Part shown: positions 41,988-49,826 of the stretch, in pieces
Layout: every line of letters starts with the position of its first letter
Position numbering within the stretch: the first letter of the stretch is position 1
Origin: Kitasatospora phosalacinea
GTDB lineage: Bacteria; Actinomycetota; Actinomycetes; Streptomycetales; Streptomycetaceae
Assembly (NCBI RefSeq): GCF_000717185.1
Contig: NZ_JNYE01000016.1
Location: 1-64,000, forward strand
Reading direction: 5' to 3'
Length of the DNA stretch: 64,000 nucleotides
Position numbers and translations under genes: made by a program
The notes under the pieces: model-generated
What the model saw: the letters and a program-made list of their open reading frames with translations, nothing else
What the model was told of the DNA's origin: nothing
Databases searched by the model: none

Positions 41988-42950
41988 TCAGCTGCTGTGG
42001 ACCAGCGCGCGGCCGGTCAGTGCCAGGAACACGTCGTCCAGGCTGGGGCGCTGCAACTGGACGTGCTCCGGCTCGATGCCGGACGCGGCCAGGGTGCGCA
42101 GCAGCTGCGGGATCGCGGTGGCCGCGGAGTCCACGTGCAGGCGCAGCCCGTCCTCGCCGGGCAGCGCCTCCAGGCGTTGGACGCACGGCAGTTCGGCGAG
42201 GGCGCGCTCGGCGCCCGTGGTGGCCCCGGCGTCGGACAGGCCGATGGTGACGGAGTCGCCGGAGATCTTCTGCTTGAGCTCCTCGGGGGTGCCCTCGGTG
42301 ACGATGCCGCCGTTGTCGACGATGCCGATCCGGTCGCACAGGGCGTCGGCCTCGTCCAGGTAGTGGGTGGTCAGCAGCACCGTCATGCCCTGCTCGCGCA
42401 GGCGGCGCACCTCGCCCCACACCTGGGAGCGGCTGCGCGGGTCGAGGCCGACGGTCGGCTCGTCCAGGAACAGCACGCTGGGCCGGTGCACGACGCCGAG
42501 CGCCAGGTCGAGGCGGCGGCGCTGGCCGCCCGAGTACGTCTTGCAGACCCGGTCGCCGAACTCGGTCAGGTCGAAGGCCGCCAGGCCCTGCTCGGCGCGC
42601 TGGACGGCCTCGGCCTTGCGGACGCCGTACATCCGGGCCTGTAGGACGAGCTCCTCGCGGGCGGTGGCCTGGTCGGTGGTGCCGCCGCCCTGGGCGACGT
42701 AGCCGATCCGGCGGCGGACCTCGCCGGGCGCGGCGCGCAGGTCGGCGCCCGCCACGGTCGCGGCGCCGCCGTCGGGGGCGAGCAGGGTGGCGAGCATGCG
42801 CAGCGTGGTGGTCTTGCCTGCGCCGTTCGGGCCGAGGAGGCCGTAGATCTCGCCCTCCGCGACGTTCAGGTCGATGCCGCGCACCGCGTCGACGGCGGCG
42901 GCGCCGCGGCGGGGCTGGAAGGACTTGCGCAGCCCCTTGGTCACGATCAA
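41988..42950 (-). CDS. ABC transporter ATP-binding protein (DrrA-like)
   Basis: A 320-aa ATPase. Walker A GLLGPNGAGKTTTLRML, Q-loop GYVAQGGGTTDQ, signature TYSGGQRRRLDLALG, Walker B VLFLDEPTVGLDP and the H-loop LLTTHYLDEADAL are all intact, with a C-terminal regulatory region typical of daunorubicin-resistance ATPases. The TTG at 42950 is preferred because AGGAG precedes it by 6 bases; the longer frame runs into the tandem repeats upstream. Confidence 0.93.
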   Translation of the reverse strand: MIVTKGLRKSFQPRRGAAAVDAVRGIDLNVAEGEIYGLLGPNGAGKTTTLRMLATLLAPDGGAATVAGADLRAAPGEVRRRIGYVAQGGGTTDQATAREELVLQARMYGVRKAEAVQRAEQGLAAFDLTEFGDRVCKTYSGGQRRRLDLALGVVHRPSVLFLDEPTVGLDPRSRSQVWGEVRRLREQGMTVLLTTHYLDEADALCDRIGIVDNGGIVTEGTPEELKQKISGDSVTIGLSDAGATTGAERALAELPCVQRLEALPGEDGLRLHVDSAATAIPQLLRTLAASGIEPEHVQLQRPSLDDVFLALTGRALVHSS

Positions 42951-42970
42951 CCCGGACTCCTGTGGTCGGT

Positions 42971-43190
42971 GGGTGCGAATGGGTGCGAATGAATGCGGAT
43001 CGGTGCGGATGGCTGCTCGGACGAGCAGCCGGGTGCTGGGATGAGCAGCAGGGTGCTCGGATGGGCAACTGGGTGCTCGGACGGGCAACTGGGGGTTCGG
43101 ATGAGCAGCAGGGTGCTGGGACGAGCAGCGGAGTGCCGGGACGAGCAGCAAAGTGCTCGGGTGGGCAACCGGATGCTCGGACGGGCAGCG
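42971..43190. repeat. 20-bp palindromic minisatellite array
   Basis: Four 10-bp units (GGGTGCGAAT type, 42971-43010) are followed by nine 20-bp units in perfect register (43011-43190). The consensus is GGGTGCTCGGACGAGCAGCA. Each unit embeds TGCTCG-GA-CGAGCA, a palindrome, so the array is a string of potential operators or hairpins. It lies upstream of the ABC ATPase and downstream of the glycosyltransferase, both read leftward. Confidence 0.9.
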
Positions 43191-43232
43191 GGGGCGGGCG
43201 GGGGCGGGTGGGGACGGACGCCGGAGCAGACC

Positions 43233-44504
43233 CTAGGGCCCGACCCGGCCCCTCGACAATGGTCTGGACCAGGCGGCGGGGCGGGTGCGGCGCGGTGCGC
43301 GCGCGAACCGTTCCAGCCGCTCGGCGGCCGCCACCGCACCCCCACCGTCCCGCAGTTGACGCCCCACCAGTTCGGCGGAGCGGCGGTACCCGGGATCGTC
43401 GAGGACGGTCCGCAGCGCCGAGCGCAGTTGCTCCGGCGTCGCGGTGGCGAAGTCGACCCGGACGGCCGCGCCCAGCGCGGCCAGCCGGCCGGCGGTCACC
43501 GGTTGGTCGTGGCGGATCGGGGCGACCACCAGGGGCCGCCCGTGGACGAGGGATTCACCGACGGTGTTCATCCCGCCGTGGCACAGTACGGCGTCCACGG
43601 CCCCGCGCTCAAGCAGTTCCAGTACCGGAACGCGCCCGCAGCCGATCGCACCCGGTGGCAGCGCCACCTCTCCCGGGGCCGCCACCACGGCCTGCACGTC
43701 CGGGAGTTCGGCCAGCGCGGCGGCCGTCCGGCCGAGGAAACCGCCCGCCACCTCGGCGGACAGCGTGCCCATGGTGACCAGCACCCGGTGCGGCCGCCCC
43801 GCCAACCGCTCCCAGGGGAACGGTTCGGGCCGTGCGTCCAGCAGCGGGCCCACCAGCGCGTACGAGTCCGGGACGCGCCGCGGGTCCAGGCCCAGCAGTG
43901 CGGCGCAGCTCGGGGCCAGCACCAGGTCGGGGGAGAACCGCGGGTCGGCGTACTCGGCGGCGGGCAGCCCGGCCCGCTCCCACAGGCCGCGCAGCACGCC
44001 CTCCCGCCAGGCCGTCAACTCGCCGTCGCCGCCCAGCGGATCGCCGATCTCCAGCGAGGACGGCGCGAAGCTCGCCCACGGCACGCCCGCGCCGTGCGCG
44101 GCCAGCGCGCCCGCCGGGCTGTGCTGGTCGGCCAGCACCACGTCAGGCCGCCACTGCTCGACGGCCCGCCGCACCGCGCCCAGGGTGAACCGGGTGTGCG
44201 GCACGACGAAGCCCTCCCACAGCGAACGCACCGCCGCCGCCCCGCCCGCCGCCTGCTCGCGGAACAGCCGGGCGCCGGTCGGGTGCACCACCGCCTCCGG
44301 CCCGAGCAGCGGCCGCAGCGCCGCCTCCGGCCCCACCCAGGCCACCCGGTGCCCGCGCGCGGACCAGGCCCGGGCCAGCGCCCGGGCCGGCAACAGGTGT
44401 CCGGCCAGCGGCGGGACCACGATCAGCAGGCGCAGCGGGGACGGTGGGGGAGTGGCGGCGGCGGGGGCGGTCGCGAGCAGGGTCGCGGGCGGGGTCGCGG
44501 GCAC
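43233..44504 (-). CDS. glycosyltransferase of the macrolide/zeaxanthin UGT type (GT1)
   Basis: A 423-aa GT-B enzyme. The N-terminal domain starts LLIVVPPLAGHLLPARALAR after a Pro/Ala-rich leader. The sugar-nucleotide binding signature is VDAVLCHGGMNTVGESLVHG, followed by PIRHDQPVTAGRLAALG. It transfers a sugar from an NDP-sugar (commonly UDP-glucose) to a small molecule. No sugar biosynthesis genes are present, so a common cellular sugar is likely. Linked to an exporter, it may glycosylate the product for activity or self-protection. GAGGAGG lies 7 bases before the GTG. Confidence 0.88.
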   Translation of the reverse strand: MPATPPATLLATAPAAATPPPSPLRLLIVVPPLAGHLLPARALARAWSARGHRVAWVGPEAALRPLLGPEAVVHPTGARLFREQAAGGAAAVRSLWEGFVVPHTRFTLGAVRRAVEQWRPDVVLADQHSPAGALAAHGAGVPWASFAPSSLEIGDPLGGDGELTAWREGVLRGLWERAGLPAAEYADPRFSPDLVLAPSCAALLGLDPRRVPDSYALVGPLLDARPEPFPWERLAGRPHRVLVTMGTLSAEVAGGFLGRTAAALAELPDVQAVVAAPGEVALPPGAIGCGRVPVLELLERGAVDAVLCHGGMNTVGESLVHGRPLVVAPIRHDQPVTAGRLAALGAAVRVDFATATPEQLRSALRTVLDDPGYRRSAELVGRQLRDGGGAVAAAERLERFARAPRRTRPAAWSRPLSRGRVGP

Positions 44505-44587
44505 GGGTGTCCTCCTCGGGAGGCGGCAGGGGAGTCGGGACGGTGGGGAAGTCGGAACGCGCGGCGTTCGGGCGGCACCGGCCGCGG

Positions 44588-44610
44588 ACCCGTGCGTACG
44601 GCGTACGGGT
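44588..44610. promoter_or_regulatory. inverted repeat in the divergent glycosyltransferase/KAS III gap
   Basis: ACCCGT (44588-44593) and ACGGGT (44605-44610) flank a CGTACG-rich core. The position between divergent promoters suggests an operator; no cognate regulator is apparent. Confidence 0.35.
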
Positions 44611-44678
44611 CGTGGGCAAACGAGGGAGGAGTGGTACAGACGACAAGGGGATATCGCGAAGGAAGCGTCGGCGATCTC

Positions 44679-44716
44679 TTGTGCGGGCCGGTGAGGCGAC
44701 GGAATACTAGCCCGCG
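44679..44716 (+). promoter_or_regulatory. leaderless promoter of the KAS III operon
   Basis: TTGTGC (44679-44684) and AATACT (44703-44708) are 18 bases apart. The start site would fall at the GTG 44716, which lacks any ribosome-binding site, indicating leaderless translation. Confidence 0.5.
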
Positions 44717-45648
44717 TGACCGCTCTGGAGGCAGTCGCCGTCCACCTGCCACCCCTCGCCGAACCGATCGAACCGGTCGGGGAACGCCTGGGGTTGACGG
44801 ACCGTCAGATCAAACTGTTCCGCCGCTTCCACGGTCTGGACCGGATCAGGACGGACCCCGACGGAGACCTGACCGATCTGCTCACCGCCGCAGCGCAGGC
44901 CCTGGCCCCGCTGCGCGGCAACGAACACCGCGTGAAGTACGTGCTGCACGCGCGCAGCCTGCCGATCGCGGCGCCCTACCCGCACAACCCGCTGCACGAC
45001 GCGCTCGGCCGTCTGGGGCTGACGCGCGCCCGTGCCTTCACCGTCACCCACCACGCCTGCGCCGGCTCCCTGCTGGCCCTGGACGTGGCCGGTCGGCTGC
45101 TGGCGGCAGACCCCGACCCCGAGGCGACGGCGCTGATCCTGGCGGGCGAGAAGACCTTCACCCGGGACGCCCGCATCGTCCCGGAGACCGCCCTGTTCGG
45201 CGAGGGGGCGGCCGCCTGCCTGGTGCGGGCCGGAGGCGAACACGACCGCGTGCTGTCCTACGCGGTCGACCAGCGCGGCGAGTTCGACGGGCGACTCGCC
45301 GACGATCCGGAGCTGATGCAGCGCTACCAGCGCAGCTACCCGGAGCTGATGGTGGCCGTGATGGAAGCCGCACTGGAGGAGGCCGGCGAGAGCTGGGACT
45401 CGATCCGGCTGCTGCTCCCGCACAACGTCAACCAGATCTCCTGGCAACGGATCTGCCGCCAGATCGGGTACCCGCCCGACCGCGTGGTGCTGGACAACGT
45501 CCCGGCGGTGGGGCACAGCTTCGCCGCCGACATCCTGCTCAACCACCACACCGCCACCACCCGCGGCCTGCTCCGCCGCGGCGACCGCTACCTGGCCGCC
45601 GCGTCCGGGATCGGCGCGACCTTCGCCGCGATGGTGCTCCAGCACTGA
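44716..45648 (+). CDS. 3-oxoacyl-ACP synthase III-like condensing enzyme (Cys-His-His)
   Basis: A 310-aa thiolase-fold protein. Cys115 is in THHACAGSLLALDV and His236 in LLLPHNVNQISW, matching the first two catalytic residues of KAS III. The third, normally the Asn of a GNT motif, reads PAVGHSFAADIL, with His267 in its place. It may condense, or simply transfer, an acyl group onto the ACP encoded next. First gene of the operon that holds the carrier-protein ligase and condensation domain. Confidence 0.85.
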   Translation: MTALEAVAVHLPPLAEPIEPVGERLGLTDRQIKLFRRFHGLDRIRTDPDGDLTDLLTAAAQALAPLRGNEHRVKYVLHARSLPIAAPYPHNPLHDALGRLGLTRARAFTVTHHACAGSLLALDVAGRLLAADPDPEATALILAGEKTFTRDARIVPETALFGEGAAACLVRAGGEHDRVLSYAVDQRGEFDGRLADDPELMQRYQRSYPELMVAVMEAALEEAGESWDSIRLLLPHNVNQISWQRICRQIGYPPDRVVLDNVPAVGHSFAADILLNHHTATTRGLLRRGDRYLAAASGIGATFAAMVLQH

Positions 45649-45709
45649 CCCGCCCGCCCCGCACCCAGGGGCGGCCGGCCGGACGCCGGGACACCGCGCC
45701 GCGTTCCCG

Positions 45710-45800
45710 CACGCACGCACACACGCGTACGCACGCATGCCCATGCATGCATGCGCACGCACGCACGCGTCCGTACGCGCCCGCATGCCCGCATGCCCGC
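45710..45800. repeat. alternating purine-pyrimidine tract, Z-DNA candidate
   Basis: Runs of CGCACG, CGCATG and GCATGC alternate strictly for 20-30 bases at a time (best from about 45712 to 45740 and 45741 to 45772) and end in four GCATGCCC-type copies. It lies in the 238-base gap between the KAS III-like gene and the ACP gene. Confidence 0.75.
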
Positions 45801-45886
45801 ATGCCCGCAAGGCGCGCCCGCGCCGTCCAGTCCACCCGCCCGCACCCGGCCCGCCGCCGGGCCGCGGGCCAGATCAGGGGATCGCC

Positions 45887-46264
45887 ATGACCGACTCCGC
45901 CCTGCCCGAAAGCGCTGCCGACTCCGCTGTCGGCACCGACACCATCGTCACGACCGCCACCACCACCGCCACCGCCACCACCGCCGCCACCGCCGTGGTC
46001 GACCCCGAGCTGCGCGGCCGCGCCCTCGACGGGATCCTGCTGCTGCTGCCCCAGGTGCTCAAGCGCGACCTCCCCGAGATCGGCGAGAACGCCTGCCTGT
46101 TCGACGAGGTCGGCCTGACCTCCGCCGCCACCCTGGAACTCATCCTCGAACTCGAGGACCACCTCGACGTGCAGATCGACGTCGAGGGCATCGACCCGGA
46201 GGACCTGCGCTCGGTCGGCACCCTCGCGGGCTTCGTCGCCGGACACGTCGTCGCCGAGGACTGA
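45887..46264 (+). CDS. acyl carrier protein with Thr/Ala-rich leader
   Basis: A 125-aa carrier protein. Residues 1-40 are a Thr/Ala repeat (TTATTTATATTAATA). The ACP domain follows, with the phosphopantetheine Ser in EVGLTSAATLELILEL (about residue 76) and the acidic helix EDHLDVQIDVEGID. The start MTDSALP at 45887 has AGGGGA upstream. It is flanked by the KAS III-like genes and followed by an amino acid:[carrier protein] ligase, so it is the likely aminoacyl carrier. Confidence 0.88.
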   Translation: MTDSALPESAADSAVGTDTIVTTATTTATATTAATAVVDPELRGRALDGILLLLPQVLKRDLPEIGENACLFDEVGLTSAATLELILELEDHLDVQIDVEGIDPEDLRSVGTLAGFVAGHVVAED

Positions 46265-46269
46265 CGTCC

Positions 46270-47145
46270 GTGCTCGTCCGCGGGCCGCTCCCCGCCACCA
46301 CCCTGCCGCGCACCGCCTCCCCGCTGCGCCTGACCGCCGCCCACGCCCACGACCTGCCCGGCCACTCCCCGCTCGCCGCCGACCCCGACCTGCGCGCCTT
46401 CACCGCCGACCTGGCCCGCCCGTACGGGGTCGAACTCGACGAGGAGGCGCTCGCCGGGGCCCGCGGGCACTCCTACGACACGCTGGCCGAACGCGCCATC
46501 CGCGCCCTGACCGACCCGGCCCGCCCCGTCGACCTGCTGGTCCTGGTGTACGCCACGCCCGACGTCCGCCCCGGACAGGCCGTCGCGCTGCGCCTCGCCG
46601 AGTCCTGCCCGGGCGAACCGCTGTCCTTCGCGATCTGCGACGAGGGCGCGGGCGCCGCGTTCAGCGCCCTGCTGATCGCCGACGCGTACGCCCGGACCGC
46701 GGGAGCCCGGCGCGCCCTGCTGATCGCCGTCGAACAGGCCGACCTGCACCACCGCCCGCACCGCCCCGCCCGCCTCCCCGACCGGCACTCCGCGGCCGCC
46801 CTGCTCTGGGAGGCCGACGGCGGCGGCCGGGCGCTGCGCGGAACCGCCAGTCGTAGCGATGTCTCCGACAGCCAAGTCGACTACGTGCTAAGGGAGTTGT
46901 GCACCGAGCTGCCCGAGGACGCGCTGCTGCTGCTCGGCCCCGGCCTGACCGGCGCCCGGCCGCCCGGCGGACGGGAGACCCGGACAGCCCGCCCCGGCAA
47001 CCCGTACACCGGCAGCTGGGCCGCGCTCGCCGCCGCCCTCGCCGACCCGGGGTGCGCCGACCGGCCGCTCGCCCTCGCCGACCGCGAACCGGAGACCGGC
47101 CGGATCGACCTCGCCCACTGGGCGGCGGCGGAGCCGACACCGTGA
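46270..47145 (+). CDS. KAS III-like partner protein lacking the catalytic His
   Basis: A 291-aa thiolase-fold protein. LLVLVYATPDVRPGQAVALR and LSFAICDEGAGAAFSALLIA align with the Cys region of KAS III. The position of the His motif reads LLLLGPGLTGARPP and the Asn region PGNPYTGSWAALAAAL, so the Cys and Asn remain but the His is gone. It may form a heterodimer with the protein at 44716, as a chain-length factor does with its ketosynthase. The GTG lies 5 bases after the ACP stop. Confidence 0.65.
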   Translation: MLVRGPLPATTLPRTASPLRLTAAHAHDLPGHSPLAADPDLRAFTADLARPYGVELDEEALAGARGHSYDTLAERAIRALTDPARPVDLLVLVYATPDVRPGQAVALRLAESCPGEPLSFAICDEGAGAAFSALLIADAYARTAGARRALLIAVEQADLHHRPHRPARLPDRHSAAALLWEADGGGRALRGTASRSDVSDSQVDYVLRELCTELPEDALLLLGPGLTGARPPGGRETRTARPGNPYTGSWAALAAALADPGCADRPLALADREPETGRIDLAHWAAAEPTP

Positions 47146-47219
47146 CCGCCACCTCCGCCGCCCCCACCGCCACCGCCACCGCCACCTCCACCGCCACACC
47201 CCGCCGCCCCCGACCCTGA
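47142..47219 (+). CDS. possible 25-aa leader-like ORF
   Basis: A GTG overlapping the preceding stop (GTGA) opens 25 codons of Thr/Ala repeats (TATATATSTA) ending in TGA, 12 bases before the next ATG. The coupling geometry resembles real genes in this operon, but the content is a pure ACCGCC repeat, so translation may only bridge the gap. Confidence 0.25.
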   Translation: MTATSAAPTATATATSTATPRRPRP

Positions 47220-47231
47220 GGCAGACCGACC

Positions 47232-48110
47232 ATGACCCGCCACCCCGACGACGCCACCCCGCTGCCCACCGCCGCACCCGGCGTCCAACTCCAGCCCGCC
47301 GCCTACGAGAAGCTGCTCGGCGCGCTGCGCGACTCGATCGCCCGGCTGGCCGCCGACGAGCCCTTCGAGCGGCTCACCGTCCCGCCCGTGATCTCCCGCG
47401 CCACCATCGAGCGCGCCGGATTCGCCGCCTCCTTCCCGCAGTTGCTCGGCACCGTGCACAGCTACACCGGCAGCGCCGCCGACTGGCGCAAGCTCTCCCC
47501 GCTGATCGCGGAGTCCGGCCCCTGGCACGCCCGGCAGGAGATCTCCGACCTGGTGCTGCTGCCCGCCGCCTGCTACCCCGTGTACGCCACCCTGGTCGGC
47601 CGGGACCTCCAACAGCCCGTCCGCTACAGCGTGGAGGCGCAGTGCTTCCGGCAGGAGGCCACCGCCGAACCCGGGCGGCTGCGCAGCTTCAAGATGGCCG
47701 AACTCGTCACCGCGGGCACCGCCGGGCACTGCCAGGACTGGCGCGAGCACTGGCTGCAGCGGGTCGCCGACTGGCTGGACGGCCTCGGCCTGAAGCCGTC
47801 GGTCGAACTCGCCGACGACCCGTTCTTCGGCGGCGGCCGCAAGCTCTACCAAGCCGCCCAGCGCGCCCAGGAGTTGAAGTTCGAGCTGCGCGTACCGGTG
47901 GCCGACGGACTGCCGCAGGCCATCGCCTCCGCCAACATCCACAAGGACCACTTCGGCGAGGCCTTCGACTTCACCGCCGACGGCGCCACCGGCCACACCG
48001 CCTGCACCGCCTTCGGCCTCGACCGGATCGCCCTCGCCCTGCTGCACGCCCACGGCACCCGCCCCGCCGACTGGCCCGAGCACATCAGCGCCTCCCTGAA
48101 GGGAAACTGA
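47232..48110 (+). CDS. seryl-tRNA-synthetase-like amino acid:[carrier protein] ligase
   Basis: A 292-aa class II aminoacyl-tRNA-synthetase catalytic core without the tRNA-binding arm. Motif 2 is VEAQCFRQEAT, then RLRSFKMAELV (Arg140, Glu142). Motif 3 is CTAFGLDRIALALL (Arg265). Cys138 and Cys258 match the zinc ligands of the atypical SerRS homologues that activate small amino acids and load them on carrier-protein phosphopantetheine instead of tRNA. The ACP gene just upstream is its likely acceptor. Which amino acid is used (glycine, alanine, serine or hydroxyphenylglycine) cannot be read from the sequence. Confidence 0.85.
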   Translation: MTRHPDDATPLPTAAPGVQLQPAAYEKLLGALRDSIARLAADEPFERLTVPPVISRATIERAGFAASFPQLLGTVHSYTGSAADWRKLSPLIAESGPWHARQEISDLVLLPAACYPVYATLVGRDLQQPVRYSVEAQCFRQEATAEPGRLRSFKMAELVTAGTAGHCQDWREHWLQRVADWLDGLGLKPSVELADDPFFGGGRKLYQAAQRAQELKFELRVPVADGLPQAIASANIHKDHFGEAFDFTADGATGHTACTAFGLDRIALALLHAHGTRPADWPEHISASLKGN

Positions 48111-48114
48111 CGAA

Positions 48115-49779
48115 GTGTCAGACACGCGATCCACCGTGCTGCGGTACCGGTCCCAGGCACCCGGAGCCGAAGGGCCGCTCACCCTCGGCCAGGACAACGT
48201 GCTGCGCTGCCTGCGCAACGAGCAGCCCTCCCGCGAACGTAACGAACCCTCCTCGCTGAACAAGCAGGCGATCTGGACCCCCCTCGGGGACGCCGACCCG
48301 GCCCGCTGCCTCGACGCCCTGCGCACCCTCGCCGAACGGCACGCCGCCCTGCGCACCGTCTTCCCCGACGGCGGCGGCGACCAGCTCCCCACCTTCCAAC
48401 GACAGCTCCAGGAAGGCGAGTTCACCGTCGAGCTGATCGCCCTCGGCCCGGACGAGGACGCCGCCGCCCGGGCCGACGCGTTCTGCTGGGACCAGCGCTG
48501 CCACCCCTTCGACCTCACCGCCGACTTCCCGCTCCGCCTCGCCCTGCTCACCCGCGACGACCGCCCCGTGCTGCTCGCCGTGGTCGTCAGCCACGCCCAA
48601 CTCGACGGCATGGCAACGGGACTGCTGGCCCAGGAGTGGACGGTCCTGGTCTCCGGCGGCGAACTGCCGACGGCCACCGGGCCCACCCCGATCGCGGTCG
48701 CCGAACAGGAGCGATCCGCCAGTGGCCGCCGCCGCGGCACCGCCGCCCTCCGCCACTGGGAACGCATCCTGGCGGAGGAGCCCTCCGCCGTCTTCACCGA
48801 CGACCGGGTCCGCTCCACCGACACCCTGCTGCACACCCTCAGCATCCGCACCCCGGCCGGTGCCGCCGCCCTGGAGCGGGCCGTCAAGCGCACCAGCAGC
48901 TCCAAGTCCGCCGTCCTGACCGCCTGTTACGCCGCCCTGGCGGCCCACCGCGCGGCCCGCTCCACCGTGGTGATGGCCGCCCTCTCCGCCAACCGCCACC
49001 GCGCCGTCCTCGCCGAGCACATCGGCACCCTCGCCCAGGACGCCCTGCTCGTCCTGGACACCGACTGCCCCGACCTCGACACCCTGATCGGCCGCACCCA
49101 GGCCCAGGCCCTCTCCGGCTACTGGCACGCCACCTTCGACACCGAGCAGCTCTGGAAGATCCTCGACGACTCCTCCCTGCGGCGCGGCGCCCGGTTCGTC
49201 CGCGACGTCGTGCTCAACGACGTCAGCGGCACCGTCCCCGAGGAGCTCGCCGCCCTGCGCCCCGACCCCGCCGTCGACCCCGACCTCACCTGGTACCCGA
49301 CCGAGCCGCTCCCCACCCGGCTGATGATGAACGTCTGGCGCACCGGCGGCTGCCTGGAGATCAGCCTGCACGCCCACCCCGATGTCCTCGACCGCGAGGA
49401 GACCGAGCACTTCGCCCGCGCCCTGCTGCGCCTGATCGACCTCGCCGGACAGCGCAACGTCCCCCTCGGCCCAGCCGGGGAACTCGCCGCCCTCAGCCGA
49501 CTGCCCGTCGGCCGCCGCGAGAAGGGCCGCTGGCAGCAGGTCGGCAGCAACTGGGTCGACCTGGACGCCCTCGCCGACCGGCTGCGCACCGTCCTGGCCG
49601 TCAAGGACGTCGAAGTAACCTGGGAGGAAGACGAGTTGACCGCCCGGGTACGCGAAGGATGCACACTGACACCGACCGAGGCGCACACCGCCGTGGTCGA
49701 CTCGCTCTCCTGGCGCGACACCCTGATGGCCCCGCAGCGCTACGTCCTGCCGAACGGCACCGGCACCGGACGCGACTGA
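48115..49779 (+). CDS. stand-alone NRPS condensation-domain protein
   Basis: A 554-aa condensation-superfamily enzyme with no adenylation or thiolation domain. The catalytic motif reads VVSHAQLDGMA: His160 and Asp164 are kept, and the first His of HHxxxDG is Ser159. The N-terminal PLTLGQDNVLRCLRNEQPS and latch-region LSANRHRAVLAEHIGTLAQD are typical. The last 90 residues form an extra domain. It would form an amide or ester between an acyl-ACP donor and an aminoacyl-ACP made by the ligase encoded immediately upstream. The GTG start follows the ligase stop by 4 bases. Confidence 0.88.
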   Translation: MSDTRSTVLRYRSQAPGAEGPLTLGQDNVLRCLRNEQPSRERNEPSSLNKQAIWTPLGDADPARCLDALRTLAERHAALRTVFPDGGGDQLPTFQRQLQEGEFTVELIALGPDEDAAARADAFCWDQRCHPFDLTADFPLRLALLTRDDRPVLLAVVVSHAQLDGMATGLLAQEWTVLVSGGELPTATGPTPIAVAEQERSASGRRRGTAALRHWERILAEEPSAVFTDDRVRSTDTLLHTLSIRTPAGAAALERAVKRTSSSKSAVLTACYAALAAHRAARSTVVMAALSANRHRAVLAEHIGTLAQDALLVLDTDCPDLDTLIGRTQAQALSGYWHATFDTEQLWKILDDSSLRRGARFVRDVVLNDVSGTVPEELAALRPDPAVDPDLTWYPTEPLPTRLMMNVWRTGGCLEISLHAHPDVLDREETEHFARALLRLIDLAGQRNVPLGPAGELAALSRLPVGRREKGRWQQVGSNWVDLDALADRLRTVLAVKDVEVTWEEDELTARVREGCTLTPTEAHTAVVDSLSWRDTLMAPQRYVLPNGTGTGRD

Positions 49780-49813
49780 CCGCAAGCCCCGCCACACCCG
49801 GGCGCGCCCGAAC

Positions 49814-49826
49814 TACACTCCGCGCC
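49814..49826 (+). promoter_or_regulatory. -10 element, probably leaderless transcript
   Basis: TACACT at 49814-49819 stands 7 bases before the ATG 49827, which has no ribosome site. It suggests that the DUF6193 gene is transcribed separately from the condensation-domain operon. No clear -35 hexamer was identified. Confidence 0.4.

Noticed and set aside
42971..43190. CRISPR array
   Set aside because: The 20-bp units are contiguous, with no unique spacers and no cas genes; it is a minisatellite.
41181..43190. ABC genes as a housekeeping importer
   Set aside because: The ATPase and permease are of the DrrA/DrrB export type with no substrate-binding protein.
47232..48110. A second seryl-tRNA synthetase (tRNA charging or resistance gene)
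   Set aside because: At 292 aa it lacks the N-terminal tRNA-binding arm and lies beside a carrier-protein gene.
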